Source: Alternaria dauci (lineage: Eukaryota > Ascomycota > Dothideomycetes > Pleosporales > Pleosporaceae). From it: a stretch of 64,000 nucleotides of DNA. This document shows positions 48,374 through 60,125 of the stretch, in pieces. Location: positions 1,302,001-1,366,000 of the forward strand of contig NC_091281.1 of assembly GCF_042100115.1 (NCBI RefSeq). Reading direction: 5' to 3'. How positions within the stretch are numbered: the first letter of the stretch is position 1; every line of letters starts with the position of its first letter. The position numbers were made by a program, and so were the translations under genes. A model generated the notes under the pieces. That model saw only the letters and a program-made list of their open reading frames with translations. It searched no databases and had not been told where the DNA came from.

Positions 48374-49174
48374 ATGGCTCCAACACAGAGCGGAGATGAT
48401 TCCCTATTCTACACTGAGCGTATATCGCAATACGTCAGCATCCCGCCGTCGTGTCTCGCAGATCCCTTCTCAGCAGTGTGCGCGACCGTACTATCACCAC
48501 TACTCCTCACATACTTCCCGCCTGCGAAGGGTGTAGTCCTCGCATACGAAGATGTCGAGTTGAGCAGCACACCACCATCCGCACCAGCCTCGAAATCCAA
48601 AAAGTCAAAATCACCACAGCAAAGCGAGTCCAGCTCCGATGATGCGCCTGCAGAGCCTCTACTACTCAGACACGTCGACGAGTACGCAGCGCCATTCCTC
48701 TGGGTCACTGCATCCTTCATTGTGTGGCGCCCAACGCGAAATGCTTACCTGACCGCTCATATTACGGACCAGGCGAAGACGCACCTTACGCTCGCACATC
48801 TCAACACCTTCCCCGTTAGCATACTCAAGGAATGTCTGCCCTCAGACTGGTCGTGGCACTCGGAAGAAGCCGGTCACATGAAGAAGGGTTGGGATGGGCG
48901 ATTGTCGGATGAAGGAGGCTGGTGGGTGAATGGAGATGGCGAAAAGGTTGAAGGAGAATTGCGTGTGAGGATACGAGACGTTGATGGTAGAATGGATGGA
49001 AAGGGCAAGGGCAAGGGTTTCCTGCGTGTCGACGGCGCCCTGATCTCCGAAGAGGAGATAAAGGAGGCACAACAGAAGAGCGGGAAAGGGAAGAGAAAGG
49101 CCACTACAAGTGCAATGAAGGCAACACCACAGAGACAGGCAGACGGAGAAGTCATGGAAATCGACTCGGACTAG
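48374..49174 (+). CDS. RPA43: RNA polymerase I subunit Rpa43
   Basis: The gene is intronless and encodes 266 aa from the ATG before APTQSGDDSLFY. The N-terminal Rpb7-like part reads YTERISQYVSIPPSCLADPF and LSPLLLTYFPPAKGVVLAYE. An acidic-basic linker (SKSKKSKSPQQSESSSDD) follows, then the OB-type part (APFLWVTASFIVWRPTRNAY, GELRVRIRDVDG). A Lys-rich tail suggests nucleolar location. Rpa43 forms the stalk of Pol I that binds Rrn3 at rDNA promoters. The upstream in-frame ATG at 48260 was not chosen because the added residues are low in complexity. Confidence 0.85.
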   Translation: MAPTQSGDDSLFYTERISQYVSIPPSCLADPFSAVCATVLSPLLLTYFPPAKGVVLAYEDVELSSTPPSAPASKSKKSKSPQQSESSSDDAPAEPLLLRHVDEYAAPFLWVTASFIVWRPTRNAYLTAHITDQAKTHLTLAHLNTFPVSILKECLPSDWSWHSEEAGHMKKGWDGRLSDEGGWWVNGDGEKVEGELRVRIRDVDGRMDGKGKGKGFLRVDGALISEEEIKEAQQKSGKGKRKATTSAMKATPQRQADGEVMEIDSD

Positions 49175-49468
49175 ATGCCGGACGATGGGACGTTGTGCGC
49201 GTCAATCTGGTCGCATCTTTCGTGCGACACGCGGCAACTCAATTGCATGAGAACGGCGTTATGGCGTTGAAAATATAGGAGGATGCAAACTTCAGCATCT
49301 ACGATACCAACACAAATGTACAACCTTCATGCGCTCCCTATTCCGTCTTTGTGTGCACAGACCAATCAGACAACGCACACCTCCGAGACTCCGCAGACCG
49401 CGGCTCTCGCTCTGTGAAACCTGCGCTCCCACCTCACTCCACCCCCCATACAACACTCACTTGCGGTT

Positions 49469-50051
49469 ATGTCTTCGTCCAAGAAATCTTCATCCTCGTC
49501 ATCTCGCAAATCCCGATCGCACGATCCCATCTACGAGTCCGGCTACAGCAGCAGCAGATCGTACGGCACAACCTACAGTTCCATGTCACCATTCTGGACA
49601 ATCGGCACGCTGCTCGGTGCTTCGAGCGTTGCGCTCGGCGCTTTCGGGGCGCATGGGCTGAAGCAACGGATTAGAGATCCAGCGCTCATCGCGAGCTGGG
49701 GAACCGCTGCTCAATACCAGGTACATTTGCCCCCCGCTTCACCAATGCATGCCCCTCTTCGCACACCGCATCCTCGTGCCCATGGACTCCTACTAACGAC
49801 TCGAATAGCTTGTTCACTCCGTCGTTCTGACCATGACCTCCGTCGTCGCACCGGGTAACACAATCGCAATGGCACTCTTCACTGCGGGCATGACTATGTT
49901 CTCTGGAAGCATATACCTACTGGTGCTGGATGCCAAGAAGTACAAGTCTTTGGGGCCTGTCACGCCGATCGGCGGGGCTTGCCTTATCGCAGGCTGGCTT
50001 GCGCTTGCGGCGAGAGGAAAGATGGTTACACCTCAACCAAGGTCGTCCTGA
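49469..50051 (+). CDS. DUF423 (TMEM256-like) small membrane protein
   Basis: Exons 49469-49720 and 49809-50051 join in phase 0 to 164 aa. The first 40 residues are Ser/Lys/Arg-rich. Then four hydrophobic segments follow: FWTIGTLLGASSVALGAFGA, LVHSVVLTMTSVVA, IAMALFTAGMTMFSGSIYLL and PVTPIGGACLIAGWLALAA. The motif GAFGAHGLK and the GG(A)CLIAGW segment are typical of DUF423 membrane proteins. Members are small integral membrane proteins in bacteria and eukaryotes with no settled function. The Ser-rich N-terminus is an addition relative to the bacterial form. Confidence 0.85.
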
Positions 50052-50677
50052 AGGCAGAACAAAGAGATTTGATGGACCAGGACATGTAAAACTGGATGAC
50101 ACGTTCGAGGTCGACGAAGCATGAGACGCACGGAACCTTGCAAGCCTTGCGCACGAGCATGATGAATGACAACAAAACTGTTTTTCTTCTGGCAAACCCT
50201 TGCATCGAATTCACTGTTTCGCTACCGAACGGCCCTTCAGATATTAACCGTGAGATGAAAATAGCCACATACCAGTCTTTGCTGCGTCAACTCGAGGGCG
50301 ACTAAGTCTAGATCGGAAACATTAGCTCACCTGACTCGAAACCGGCTCCACTCCGCACGCACAAGTCTGGACCCTCATTTCCAACCTCTACACCAACCTT
50401 TTGCGTATCGTGTCCCGCCTCACTACTCTATCACATGTCGGTATTCGCGCGGAAACCGCTCGCTCCCGAATAACCGTAACGTCTAACGTGTATTAACCGT
50501 GTTCCCGCTTTGCCCAGCGACTTCACCCCACTTAGATACGCAGGTTCTGCCGCAGACACGCTTCAGACCCTGCAGCTCGGTACAATAGCGTTGTCTCTCT
50601 GTACGAATAGGAAATAGTGTAAATGCAATGTGTTCTCCTGTGAGAACAGAGGTTTCTTTCTTGTACTGTTCTCCAAA
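50052..50677. other. Intergenic, nothing recognised
   Basis: The stretch separates the conserved block (41.4-50.1 kb) from the accessory right part. No gene or repeat was recognised. Confidence 0.5.
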
Positions 50678-52412
50678 ATGGACTCGGAAGGTGTTCGTTC
50701 GACGTCGGGATCATGGATTCCTCCAGTGGGCTACGTGCTGGGCCTTGCAGGTATTTGGCTGGCATACAAGTTTCTGGAGGCCATCTACAACATTTCGCCC
50801 TTTCATCCGTTGAGCTCGATCCCTGGACCACGATTAGCGGCAGCGACGTATCTGCCTGAGTTCTACCACGATGTCATTAGGTTCGGCTGCTATACAAAGG
50901 AGATCGCACGCATGCACAAGGTATACGGTGAGTAGATGAGTTGACAGTGTATGCCGGTACAGGAGCTGATTTGACATCTAGGACCCATCATCCGCATCAA
51001 CCCCAACGAAATCCACTGCGACGACATCAGCTTCGCCGACGAAATCTACGCCGTCGGCGGTCGAAAGCGCGATAAGCCTGTGCACCAGATCAATGGGTCA
51101 GCGCAAGTCTCTCATATCCCTTCAACCCACGACTTCCAGCTGACCATTGCACAGTCTCGGAGAAGCCGGTTTTGGAACCGTAGACCACGACATCCACCGT
51201 CTCCGCCGCATCCCCTTAGCAAAGTTCTTCTCCCGCGCAATGATCACGCGACTCGAACCTGAGCTTCTTGCTGGAGTCCAAAAGCTCTGCGACAAGCTCC
51301 TTCGGCAATCAGGTGACAACAAGCCGTTCGACGTCACCATGGCATACAGCTGCTTCACCTCCGACGCGATATCCGGTTACAGTTTCGGCGAGAGCTTCGG
51401 GTTTCTCGATCAACCAGGCTGGTTCCCTAATTTCAGAGAACCGACGGCTTCGATCCTGCGTCCTGTTTTTGTGTTCCGTTTCTTCCCTTGGACGAAAGCT
51501 AGTACCAAGTTGGCGGCGGCGTTTGTTGATTACTTGCCCAAGGATATTGCGCTCATGGTCAAGACGTTGCAGATTGATCTGCCGGCCAAAGTACGCAAGG
51601 CCAAGGAGGACATGGATGCCGGGATTACGTATGACCGACCAACGATTTTCGCCAGTCTTTTGCAATCTGATCTCGAGCTTTTGGACAAGGAGCCCCAGCG
51701 TCTGTCCGAAGAGGCGCAGGCTGTGCTGGGTGCTGGTACGGAGACTACAAGTTGGGCGCTGGCAGTTATGACTTATCATCTATTGACCAAGCCGGAGATT
51801 CTTGCCAAGCTCACCGCAGAACTAAAAACGGTCGTAGATGACCCGAGGAACTTATGGTGGGCCGAGCTGGAAACGCTACCTTATCTTGGAGCCGTCATTC
51901 AAGAAGGTTTGAGATTGTCCTATGGGGTCTCTAGCCGTACTGCCCGTGTGCCGACTGAAGAAAGCCTACTCTACCGCGGAGAGTGGAACAAGAAGACTCT
52001 CGAATATGTTATTCCCAAAGGCTATGCTATCGGCATGTCAGCTTACGTCACCCACCATAACGAACGCGCTTTCCCCGATTCCTACACCTTTGCTCCCGAA
52101 CGATGGCTAGACGAGAACAACAACAGGAGAAAAGAAGCTGAGCGTAGTATGTTGGCCTTCTCAAAGGGAAGTCGTTCTTGTTTGGGCATGAAGTAAGTGC
52201 AACACATCCGTATAGATCTGGCAGACGGTTCCTAACATTGATCTTGCAGTTTGGCTTTGTGTGAGCTTAATTTGTGTCTGGCTGCACTGGTACTGCGTGT
52301 TCTGCCGCAGATGCGATTGTCGGATACGACTGAGGAGGACGTAAAATATGACCACGATATGTTTGTGCCTATGACGAAGGAGAATAGAGGTGTGAGGGTA
52401 ACGATCGTCTGA
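50678..52412 (+). CDS. Cytochrome P450, trichodiene-oxygenase-like
   Basis: Exons 50678-50927, 50982-51096, 51155-52192 and 52250-52412 join to 521 aa. An N-terminal anchor ([20 protein letters not shown]) is followed by the PGPRLAAAT proline hinge. The I-helix is [12 protein letters not shown], the ExxR is QEGLR, and the heme loop is [12 protein letters not shown] with the cysteine ligand. The block [20 protein letters not shown] and the C-terminal [14 protein letters not shown] resemble P450s related to trichodiene oxygenase. That family contains many uncharacterised fungal members, and no terpene synthase is nearby, so the substrate is open. All four exons are needed for the conserved ends. 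Confidence 0.9.
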
Positions 52413-52805
52413 TATGCTGGGATCTTGTGAGATCGAGTACCTTAGCATCGGATTGTGCAACCACATCGAATCACAGCGCTTCAGTATGTCATCGCGAAGG
52501 ACTTTCCACGCTTTGCTTTCCCAAATGTATGGATTAGATGTCGGCCTGACATGTCGGCGCGGCAGTTATAGTCGGAACGATCCAACGGCCCGGTTTCGAT
52601 CTTAACAAACGTTTCCGAATTCGGTCTAATTACTGCAACTTTAAACCTTGTGTTCAAATTCAGTCGCCCGAACAAGCTAGCTCGTAGAAGCGGAGCCGCC
52701 GACTCAGCGCAAACCTAATATCACAGAGCCGGGAGTCAGTTTGTTGAAAGCTGATATGTTAAACAGCATGTTTCTTCTCGTGGGGGTTATGAGTTGACCT
52801 GCCCA
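52413..52805. other. Intergenic, nothing recognised
   Basis: The region lies between the P450 and the seven-helix membrane protein, both on the plus strand. No element was recognised. Confidence 0.5.
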
Positions 52806-54178
52806 ATGTTTTCGCCATTCGTATCTGTGGAACGGGATTACTCGCGCCTCCATGGTCTACCCCTCGCTATTATGGTAATATCATGCACCTTCTTTGGACT
52901 ATCCCTGATTGCCATCTCACTAAGAACGTATGTACGGCTTTCGAGAAGCCTCTTCAGGCTAGATGATGGCTTCATGGTTGCCGGCGCTGTAAGTCACTTC
53001 TTACGCAGGGGGTGGGACAGGAGTATAGTTGCTTCCGAATGCTTGCTCATTTCGGTTGCTAGGTATTCTACACTGCTACTACCTCCTTGGCAATAAGAGC
53101 TCTCTTCGTCGGCCTGGGCAGACGAGACGAGTATCTCGATGCATGGCACTCAAGCGAAGCGATAAAGTTCTACATGATCTGGATCCTCGTGTATGTGACC
53201 GCGCTCGCGACCGTCAAGTCATCTATCTGCACGACAATCCTGCTCGTCACTGCGACAAAGCCTAGGCTACGCATCGTCGTATACGCGCTACTAGCCACGA
53301 CATGGGCGTCCTTCCTCGTAACCTTCGTCGGCGTCCTGCTGTACTGTCGACCAGTCAGTGCGATATGGACTCGCCAAGGAGATTGCGCACCGATATCTAC
53401 TTTTATAATCCTTGGTCACGTTGCTACTGTTTCGACAATTGTAACGGACTTTGCACTCGTGGTTGTGCCAGCCATCATCCTGTGGGATACGCACATGAAG
53501 AGGAAACAGAAGTTACAAGCTTTAGCATTGCTATCGTTTGCCTCCTTGTAAGTCAGTTGATTGGGTCAATGACCAACATGTTCTTCCAGTACTCATGGCT
53601 GACCTGACCCGACCCAGCGCGTCGATCATCACTGTTATCCGAATCCCTTATATCAACAAATACGATGGGGGCAAAGACGTACCATGTACGCTTTGAATTC
53701 CTACTCCCTTGAGCAAAATGGTTCACCAAGGCTAACGTGATGCACAGTTTGGACTGCCCACATTGTTCTCTGTTCGAACGTCGAAATAGGGGTTGGTTGT
53801 ATTGCTTCATCACTGCCTTCCCTTCGGCACCTTCTCCACCGAACACACGAACCCATTTGCTTTCGGCATACTTGTAGGCAAAAGTTGGCGCGTTTGCGTT
53901 GCAGTCTCTTCACTATCGGAAGTCCGCCGTGGCGTAGGCCCATGGATATGGGCCTCATACTATCATCCAGAAGTCGCAGCCACCCCGAGGATGATTGCGA
54001 GCGGTTTCAAGACCGAGCCTCGATGCAGAACGATGCGCAGAGGGATTTGCAGACGTTTTGTAAAAAATGGATACTGAACGTGGAAGACGCTGACGATAGA
54101 GACACAGATGCTGTACCTGATTTGAGGGATGTGGGGAAACTTGTGGTTTCGAAAGAAACTTCGTCAAATGCATCTTGA
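52806..54178 (+). CDS. Fungal rhodopsin-domain (Pth11-like) seven-helix membrane protein
   Basis: Exons 52806-52988, 53063-53547, 53618-53685 and 53748-54178 join to 388 aa. Seven hydrophobic helices are visible, from LPLAIMVISCTFFGLSLIAI to ILGHVATVSTIVTDFALVVV and LLSFASLFASIITVIR. The family landmarks RLDDGFMVAGA after helix 1 and CSNVEIGVGCIASSLPSLR at helix 7 are present. The short third exon (68 nt) completes IRIPYINKY. The tail is cytosolic, about 100 residues. This family is numerous in plant-associated fungi and includes receptor-like proteins related to Pth11, but this member lacks an N-terminal CFEM domain. No ligand is known. Confidence 0.85.
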
Positions 54179-54319
54179 GATACTATCGTTCACCGAAGCG
54201 TAGCATCTGCCGCATGAAAGCCTATTGCGAACATCCACATAACTTGAAACACCAAACGGTAGCAGTCGTACCTCCTGTTCTGTGCGTGATCATCGCCTCT
54301 CAAGAGTGCATGTCGCGAT

Positions 54320-55878
54320 CTACTGCAACGGGGGAGCAGTCGTGTTCTGTGTCGCCTCCTTCCTCTGCACCCATCCGAACCTCGGCGAACCGTTGTTCAT
54401 ATCGAAGATCTGGAAAGCTAAATCAGTACTGCTTTACCGATCTAAGCATATTCATGATGACTTACTGCATACATGGCTTTCAAAACTGCATCGCCGTAGA
54501 TGTCCATGTCCATGGATCCTCTACTCTGGATACTTCCGTACACGTTACCATTTCCGGCGTCGGCGAAGCCCAGATCTTCTTTCTGAAATGTGACCATGGC
54601 GTCTCCAATCGCGAGCTTGATCTCTGGCAAGTCGTCTGCGGGTGTGGAAGCGGGGAAGACATAGCCTTGGTTGTTCTGGTCGTACTGGGCGCCTGGAATA
54701 GCTTTGTAGACGGCATCAACCAAAGCGTCATCAACCAAGCAGAGCGTAGTACCAGTGTCCATGATGGAAGTGTTACCAGATCGGTTGACAGTCTGGCCAT
54801 TGATGGTGGCGGATGTAGACTGGATTTGCCAGAAGCCTTGGCTGTTGTCAACGTCAGTGTAGTTGGGTTCGGAGGCTCCGGAGGCGGTCATGACGTCTTG
54901 GTCTATGAAGCCGAAGGTGTAGAAACTCTGTGGGTACGTTAAAGCAAACCGCAGAGATGCGAAAGAAGAAACTTACTTCTCCCTTGTCAGCTTCTTTCGC
55001 ATCACGCCAGCTACCGAGGTACGCCGTGAAGAGCTGTTCCTTGGCAGTCTTCTGGGCGATGATGTTGTCGACTGGCGTCTTTTGCGGAGTTGGAGAAACA
55101 GTGTTGATGGAGCTGAACGCCAATCCGAGCAGGCCGCTGCCACTGCCCTGTGCAAACTGCTGCGAGAGCTCCTTCGCGAGCTCCACGGCCTGGTTCTCAA
55201 CCTTGAGGCCACCCAGATCCACAACATCGGTGCCTACGTCACCGCTTGCTGATGAAGAATCTCCGTACGAGATCTTCCAGGTCTCTCCATCGAGCTTTTT
55301 GAATGTACTTGACTTTGAAGGGTCAAAAGCAACCTGCTGGTTCGAAGGGTTGGCCGAACTGAGGATGTTCTTGGGAAGCTCCGTGGACCAGACCTGTACG
55401 TCTTAGCATATATTACCTGAACCCGGATGGCTCACATACCCAAAGATCCGAAGATCCGGTATCAAAATCCAAGTACAGCTTTTGTTCAGGTGTTCCGACA
55501 CCGACTTCGCAAAGATATAGCGAATCGTTCTGGATGTCTTCGGCTGGAACCTCGCCCTCGGTTCCGCCTCCGTCACTTGGGGCAGCGACCTTGCTCTGCA
55601 CTCCGCCCGGTGCTGATGTTTGCTCGCGCTTTCTTAGAACGTAGTGTGATCGCATGCGGCCGCCGACTCGTCCAAATTTGCCTTGCTGTGACATGACCTT
55701 GGCTTGGAAATATGGGCCTGGCTTGGTCGGATGGAAGCCATCTGCGCATGTCAGTCCAGACGTTAGGAGAGAATCAGATAGGTCACTTACACTTTGTCAT
55801 CGCGTAGACATAGCTCTTGACTCCTGCGGGCTTATATGCCGGGCTACGCTGAACAGCAAGACGTTGCAGAGATGCCAT
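54320..55878 (-). CDS. A1-family aspartic protease (penicillopepsin-like)
   Basis: Exons 55878-55791, 55741-55440, 55393-54977, 54927-54466 and 54409-54320 join to 452 aa, all in frame. Both catalytic motifs are intact: DFDTGSSDLW and IMDTGTTLCLV. The flap region reads WKISYGDSSSASGDVGTD. Further family blocks are GSGSGLLGLAFSSINTV, ESFYTFGFIDQD and RFGWVQRKE at the end. The N-terminus (MASLQRLAVQRSPAYKPAGV) has no hydrophobic signal peptide, unusual for pepsin-type fungal proteases. It is therefore either intracellular or the first exon is wrong. The pro-region contains KRE before the mature start. The gene is convergent with the rhodopsin-domain gene, 141 bp away. Confidence 0.9.
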
Positions 55879-56995
55879 GTTGTTATTAGACTGTTTGTGA
55901 ATGTTATTGCAGGCTTGATAGAGGAGAATTATTTTACAGCACTAGTGTAATGAAGAATGGGAGATGCGAACTTGTTCTGCTGGAAGTATCGATGAGGCGG
56001 CATATATACCTTCGTGCTTTCCACCAACGCATGCATAACACCCACTTTGAAGCAGCAAACCTACTGGCCCAACTTGGAACGCTCCAATTATCAGCTCTCG
56101 ACCAGGAACCGGCGGGCACACCGGCCGGACTGTCGCAGCAGTGGTCATGGGCTTACAAGCATGTGGCCAAGCTTTCCAAGCTTTATCAAGCTTCCGTTAG
56201 GCTGCAGGTAATGCATATGGTGCACCTGAAACATTGCACTTGCAGATCAGACGCACGATGATGCCGGATATTACGGTTGTGGCGTTTGAAGATAAGGACC
56301 CGGACGGATAGACAGCGGTTGCGGTTGTGATTGTGCTGTCTAGGTATTGGCGCGGCTGCGCATGCGACGAACGTGAGCCTGGCCGATCTGAAATCTGGAG
56401 AGGTATGTGAGGTTTCTTGATTGATTCGATGGACGTGTCAAGATGCAACTTGAGGCCCCACCGGAAGCGCTACAAACCGCGAGCCACGTCTCCCCACTTC
56501 GTGGGATTCCACCAGGCGGAATCGCAGCTGCAAGCATGTGCCCTGCCGAGGCGCAGATAACAAGAGAAGTTCCTTGTATGTGTCTTGTCTCGACTTCGCC
56601 ATGTCCACGTATAGCGTGGTGTGTACGTCGTGGTTCCCAAATGCCCAACTCCAAAGGTAAAGGTGGGACGGTGACGTCATTAGACACGCGTCATCACTGA
56701 TACCTGTCGGGAAGCTTGGTCAATTGGTCACCAGCCATCGCGCAACATGCTACTCGCCCAAGTTCTCGCGGATATAATCACAACATCTATAGCATACAGA
56801 TGGCCTCTTCGATCATGCGTACGGGTCTTTCAATTGTACTCCACGACAGTTGGGAAGGACTGATGACGAGTGGTATTGACGCGGTCTAAGAGCTGCAAAT
56901 ACACAAAAGCAAAACAACAAAGGTTGCTTAAGTAACAAAAGTAACAACAGGAGAATAATCAAGACAATAAACGACCTATGTTTATCCCCACATCA
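55879..56995. other. Intergenic, nothing recognised
   Basis: About 1.1 kb contains the protease promoter and the 3' flank of the next P450. No gene or repeat was recognised. Confidence 0.5.
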
Positions 56996-58531
56996 TCACG
57001 CCGTCCTAGGCTGGAACATCAGGTCACACCGATCATGCCTACTTCGGTATCCGTTTGCCTCAAATGGCGCCATCTTCTCTGGTGTTGTTTCTGGTGCAAG
57101 TTCAACTTTGAACGCCCTGAATGTTGCCGCCAAGATGAGTCGCATTTGGTAGGTTGCCATGTTGCCTCCTGGGCAGCGCCTCGCTCCTACGCCGAAAGGC
57201 ACGAGCATCTTCCGACGCTCGGCACTATGTTCGTCCTCGACGAGCCAGCGCCGCGGGTTGTAGGTATCGAAGTCGGGGAAAAGATCGGGGCGTTGACGAG
57301 ACATGCTAAGGGACTGTGTGGTCACAACAGTGCCGGCAGGGAGGTGATAGTCAAGGACGTTGATGCCGCCAGCGGGGACGAGGCGCGAACCTGTGAGAGC
57401 GACAGGTGGGCGGTAACGCAGACCTTCTTTGATGCACGCATCGAGAAGTTTTAGGGAGTCAAGCTCTTCATAGCCCTCATGGGCGGCTACTTCCCCATAC
57501 AGCTCTTCCTGAAGACTTGGGTTCTTTGCTAATTCGTAGTATATGAAAGCGAGAGCCGATGAAGTCGTTTCAGTCGCAGCGAGTACCTGTCCTGCCATCT
57601 CCGCACCGATTTCCGGGTTTGTCCACGATTGCTCGACGGGATATTTGGCGTTTGGTGCAGTGAACAATTTGTATACGTTATCAGTTGGTTCTTCTCCCCC
57701 TTCAGCTGCTTGTTTACACAGCGCTGCGCCCAAGTCGAAAAGCTTGTCACTGGATCGTACTCGGAAGCGTGGGTGCGCGAAAGGACCGTATTGAAGCCAT
57801 GCGAACAACCACTCTGGAAGGCAGAGGCGCCAGACGACAAGAAAGTTGTATTCGCCAACCACGCGGGGAAAGTCGCTGCAGTCGAGGTCAACTCCCGAGC
57901 CGCCCATGACGACTTGGGAGTTCTTCAGGGTGGCTATGCGCAGGTGGTATACGATATCTTCGGACCTTCCGCCGTCTGACTTTGCGAGATCGCGAACCAT
58001 GGCTTCGATGTTGGTCACGAAGACGTCATGCCAGAGCTTCATGTTCTTCGTTGTGGTAGCGATCATTACGGGATGTCGTCTTTGGCGAGCAACCGGGTGT
58101 TGTGGATATGTGACGGTCCAGTCGTGGCCGCCTACGCGCAAGGCTCGGATGGATGTTGGTGAAGTGTCGAGGTCTTTCCTCACAAAGATCCTCTCCACTG
58201 CCTCGGCATCATTCAGGATGACGAGATTAGGAGCGATCCTAACGATGGGCCCGTATTTTGTCATAAGCTTGTCCGCTTCAAAGGACAATCGGCCATGCCA
58301 TCGCTGCAAGCGAATCCAGGCTGATGTGACTGAACTGATCCAAGGCCCCGGTATGGCTCGCAAAGGGTCGATGTAGGCGCGGTAGATCATCTTAGTGACT
58401 TGAGAGACGATGAGCATGACGAAAAGAGCGCCAGCAAGCTTCCAGCGTAGCATATAGTCGCTTGCTATTATGCCTTGAGCGACGGAAGGATGCTCAGCCC
58501 ATAGGCCGCCTGAAAGAGTGTCGTTTGACAT
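56996..58531 (-). CDS. Cytochrome P450, intronless
   Basis: The single-exon gene encodes 511 aa from the ATG before SNDTLSGGLW; in-frame codons further upstream are not ATG. There is a membrane anchor near residues 25-45 (LRWKLAGALFVMLIVSQVTK) and a DPLRAIPGPW hinge. The I-helix reads VLAATETTSSA, where Glu replaces the common Asp. The ExxR is KEGLR, and the heme loop is PFGVGARRCPGGN with the cysteine ligand. The substrate-recognition parts match no family I can name. Being intronless sets it apart from the two other P450s in the window, which have two and three introns. Confidence 0.88.
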   Translation of the reverse strand: MSNDTLSGGLWAEHPSVAQGIIASDYMLRWKLAGALFVMLIVSQVTKMIYRAYIDPLRAIPGPWISSVTSAWIRLQRWHGRLSFEADKLMTKYGPIVRIAPNLVILNDAEAVERIFVRKDLDTSPTSIRALRVGGHDWTVTYPQHPVARQRRHPVMIATTTKNMKLWHDVFVTNIEAMVRDLAKSDGGRSEDIVYHLRIATLKNSQVVMGGSGVDLDCSDFPRVVGEYNFLVVWRLCLPEWLFAWLQYGPFAHPRFRVRSSDKLFDLGAALCKQAAEGGEEPTDNVYKLFTAPNAKYPVEQSWTNPEIGAEMAGQVLAATETTSSALAFIYYELAKNPSLQEELYGEVAAHEGYEELDSLKLLDACIKEGLRYRPPVALTGSRLVPAGGINVLDYHLPAGTVVTTQSLSMSRQRPDLFPDFDTYNPRRWLVEDEHSAERRKMLVPFGVGARRCPGGNMATYQMRLILAATFRAFKVELAPETTPEKMAPFEANGYRSRHDRCDLMFQPRTA

Positions 58532-60125
58532 TAGAGAATGAAAATGTAGTCTTCGATGAGTTATACAGAAACTCACATTATTCCAGCTACTTTATATACC
58601 TCGCTCAGGTACTCTACCTCGTGCTACCGTTGCCCTATTCCTCGCCAAGATGGGTGACTCCATGTGCGTTCCTGTATTGAACCCTACCAGCCCGAAGCTG
58701 GGGGACCCTGATACCCGTGAGCAAAAGAGCCTCAAAGTTCGGACCTATTAGAAACTTTGTACAAACAAGAGTATCGGTAGTTGAAGCTACCAAGCGCATG
58801 GCATAAGATTCGACCCTGAATGTAGTTTAAGCAAATGCAAAATTGCTTATTTGACGAAGCACACTATTTTGTCAACAACGCTTTACACGCCATCTTGGCA
58901 ACGTCTGTGTATGAAAGGCTCTCTGGGATACAAAGGTATATGCTTGTTCCGTCATGATCGTATGTTTCTCTCGGGAAGTAGACTGTTCGTATCTATCAGC
59001 CCTATGATTATTGCGATCGACAGATGAGAAGGGTAGGTGCACACAGTGGGCGGCCGAGGCCGACGGCGACCTAGGCCGGTCTGGAGACATTGGTAACACG
59101 AATGATGTGAGAACCCAAGACGAAGTGCCTTAGCGTACGTGTGGACTCGCTGTGCGTTCCCTACTTAGGTAGTTATCGACCTTCCAAGCACTTGTATCGC
59201 TGGGCGCTCGTCAGTGTTTATAGACCCAGCCAGCAACGTAAGGCACAAGTGCCTCTGATATTGGAGACATCAACCCGGCATACGATCCCAAGTGTTGAGT
59301 GCCGTTGAGGATCGCAAAATCATTGATGCCCAACAACAGGGTAGAGCATGAGTCTCGACATCAACGAAGGTAGACTTCTGTTGCTCCAATGCTCCGTAGC
59401 GTGATGACCGTTCACGGCAAAGTTCGATTGTCGTGTAGACTGCGCTTAAACGTTGGGCGACACAGGGGGTGTGGCAATTTCTGAAGCATCCGACCGGAAG
59501 ATTGCCAATCACCTCGACGGCAGCACTCGTGCTCGACATGCGCTTAACTCTACTAGGCCGAGATACTGTAACTAGACGATTAAACAGGGTTCTAGTCACG
59601 TTAGTCACGTAGTCGAGATTCAATGATCCTTGAGGAGAGCTCTGTCTCCATCCGAGATGGTCCTCTTTCGGTGCGTTGCCAATTCCATCTTACGCTACCT
59701 AGGTAGGTAGTCTTGGAGCGGTGAGGGCGTGAGATTTGCGTTGAGCAATGTTGCAGCAGGGATTCGATTTCAAGCCACGGCAGACCCAAGCAGGTAGGTA
59801 AGGGCGATCGAGTCGACTCCCAACGGTAGTGCCTTACGTTGTACGGGCGCTCATGGAGGTTGTGTCAATCCGGCGCGTAATGGGCGTAATTCTCGTACGT
59901 GCCCAGGTGGTACGTGGGAGCACAAGATGTACTGTAGCATTGAAACGAAGCCAATCTCATTCGCAAAGCCCGAATACGAGCTCAGCAACAGCGCACCGCT
60001 CACGGTCGTTGAGAAAAGCTGCAAAATGGAAGCTAGGAGGTCTAGATCAGGGGAAAACGGACGTCACTATCTTAGGGCGTAGATTCTCCCCTTGCGTTCT
60101 GCGCTAAAGCTTGGATCTCGGCATA
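58532..60125. other. Gene-empty stretch before the MITE
   Basis: About 1.6 kb has no convincing gene. It contains the third copy of the CTACCTAGGTAG palindrome (59695-59706). Short frames on both strands lack motifs. Confidence 0.5.
59695..59706. repeat. Palindrome CTACCTAGGTAG, copy 3
   Basis: The sequence is identical to the copies at 5034-5045 and 12064-12075, with an extra GTAG on its right side. Confidence 0.7.

Noticed and set aside
58872..60107. Several 75-117-residue frames in the gene-empty stretch
   Set aside because: Composition is random-looking, frames overlap on both strands and no motif or signal peptide is present.
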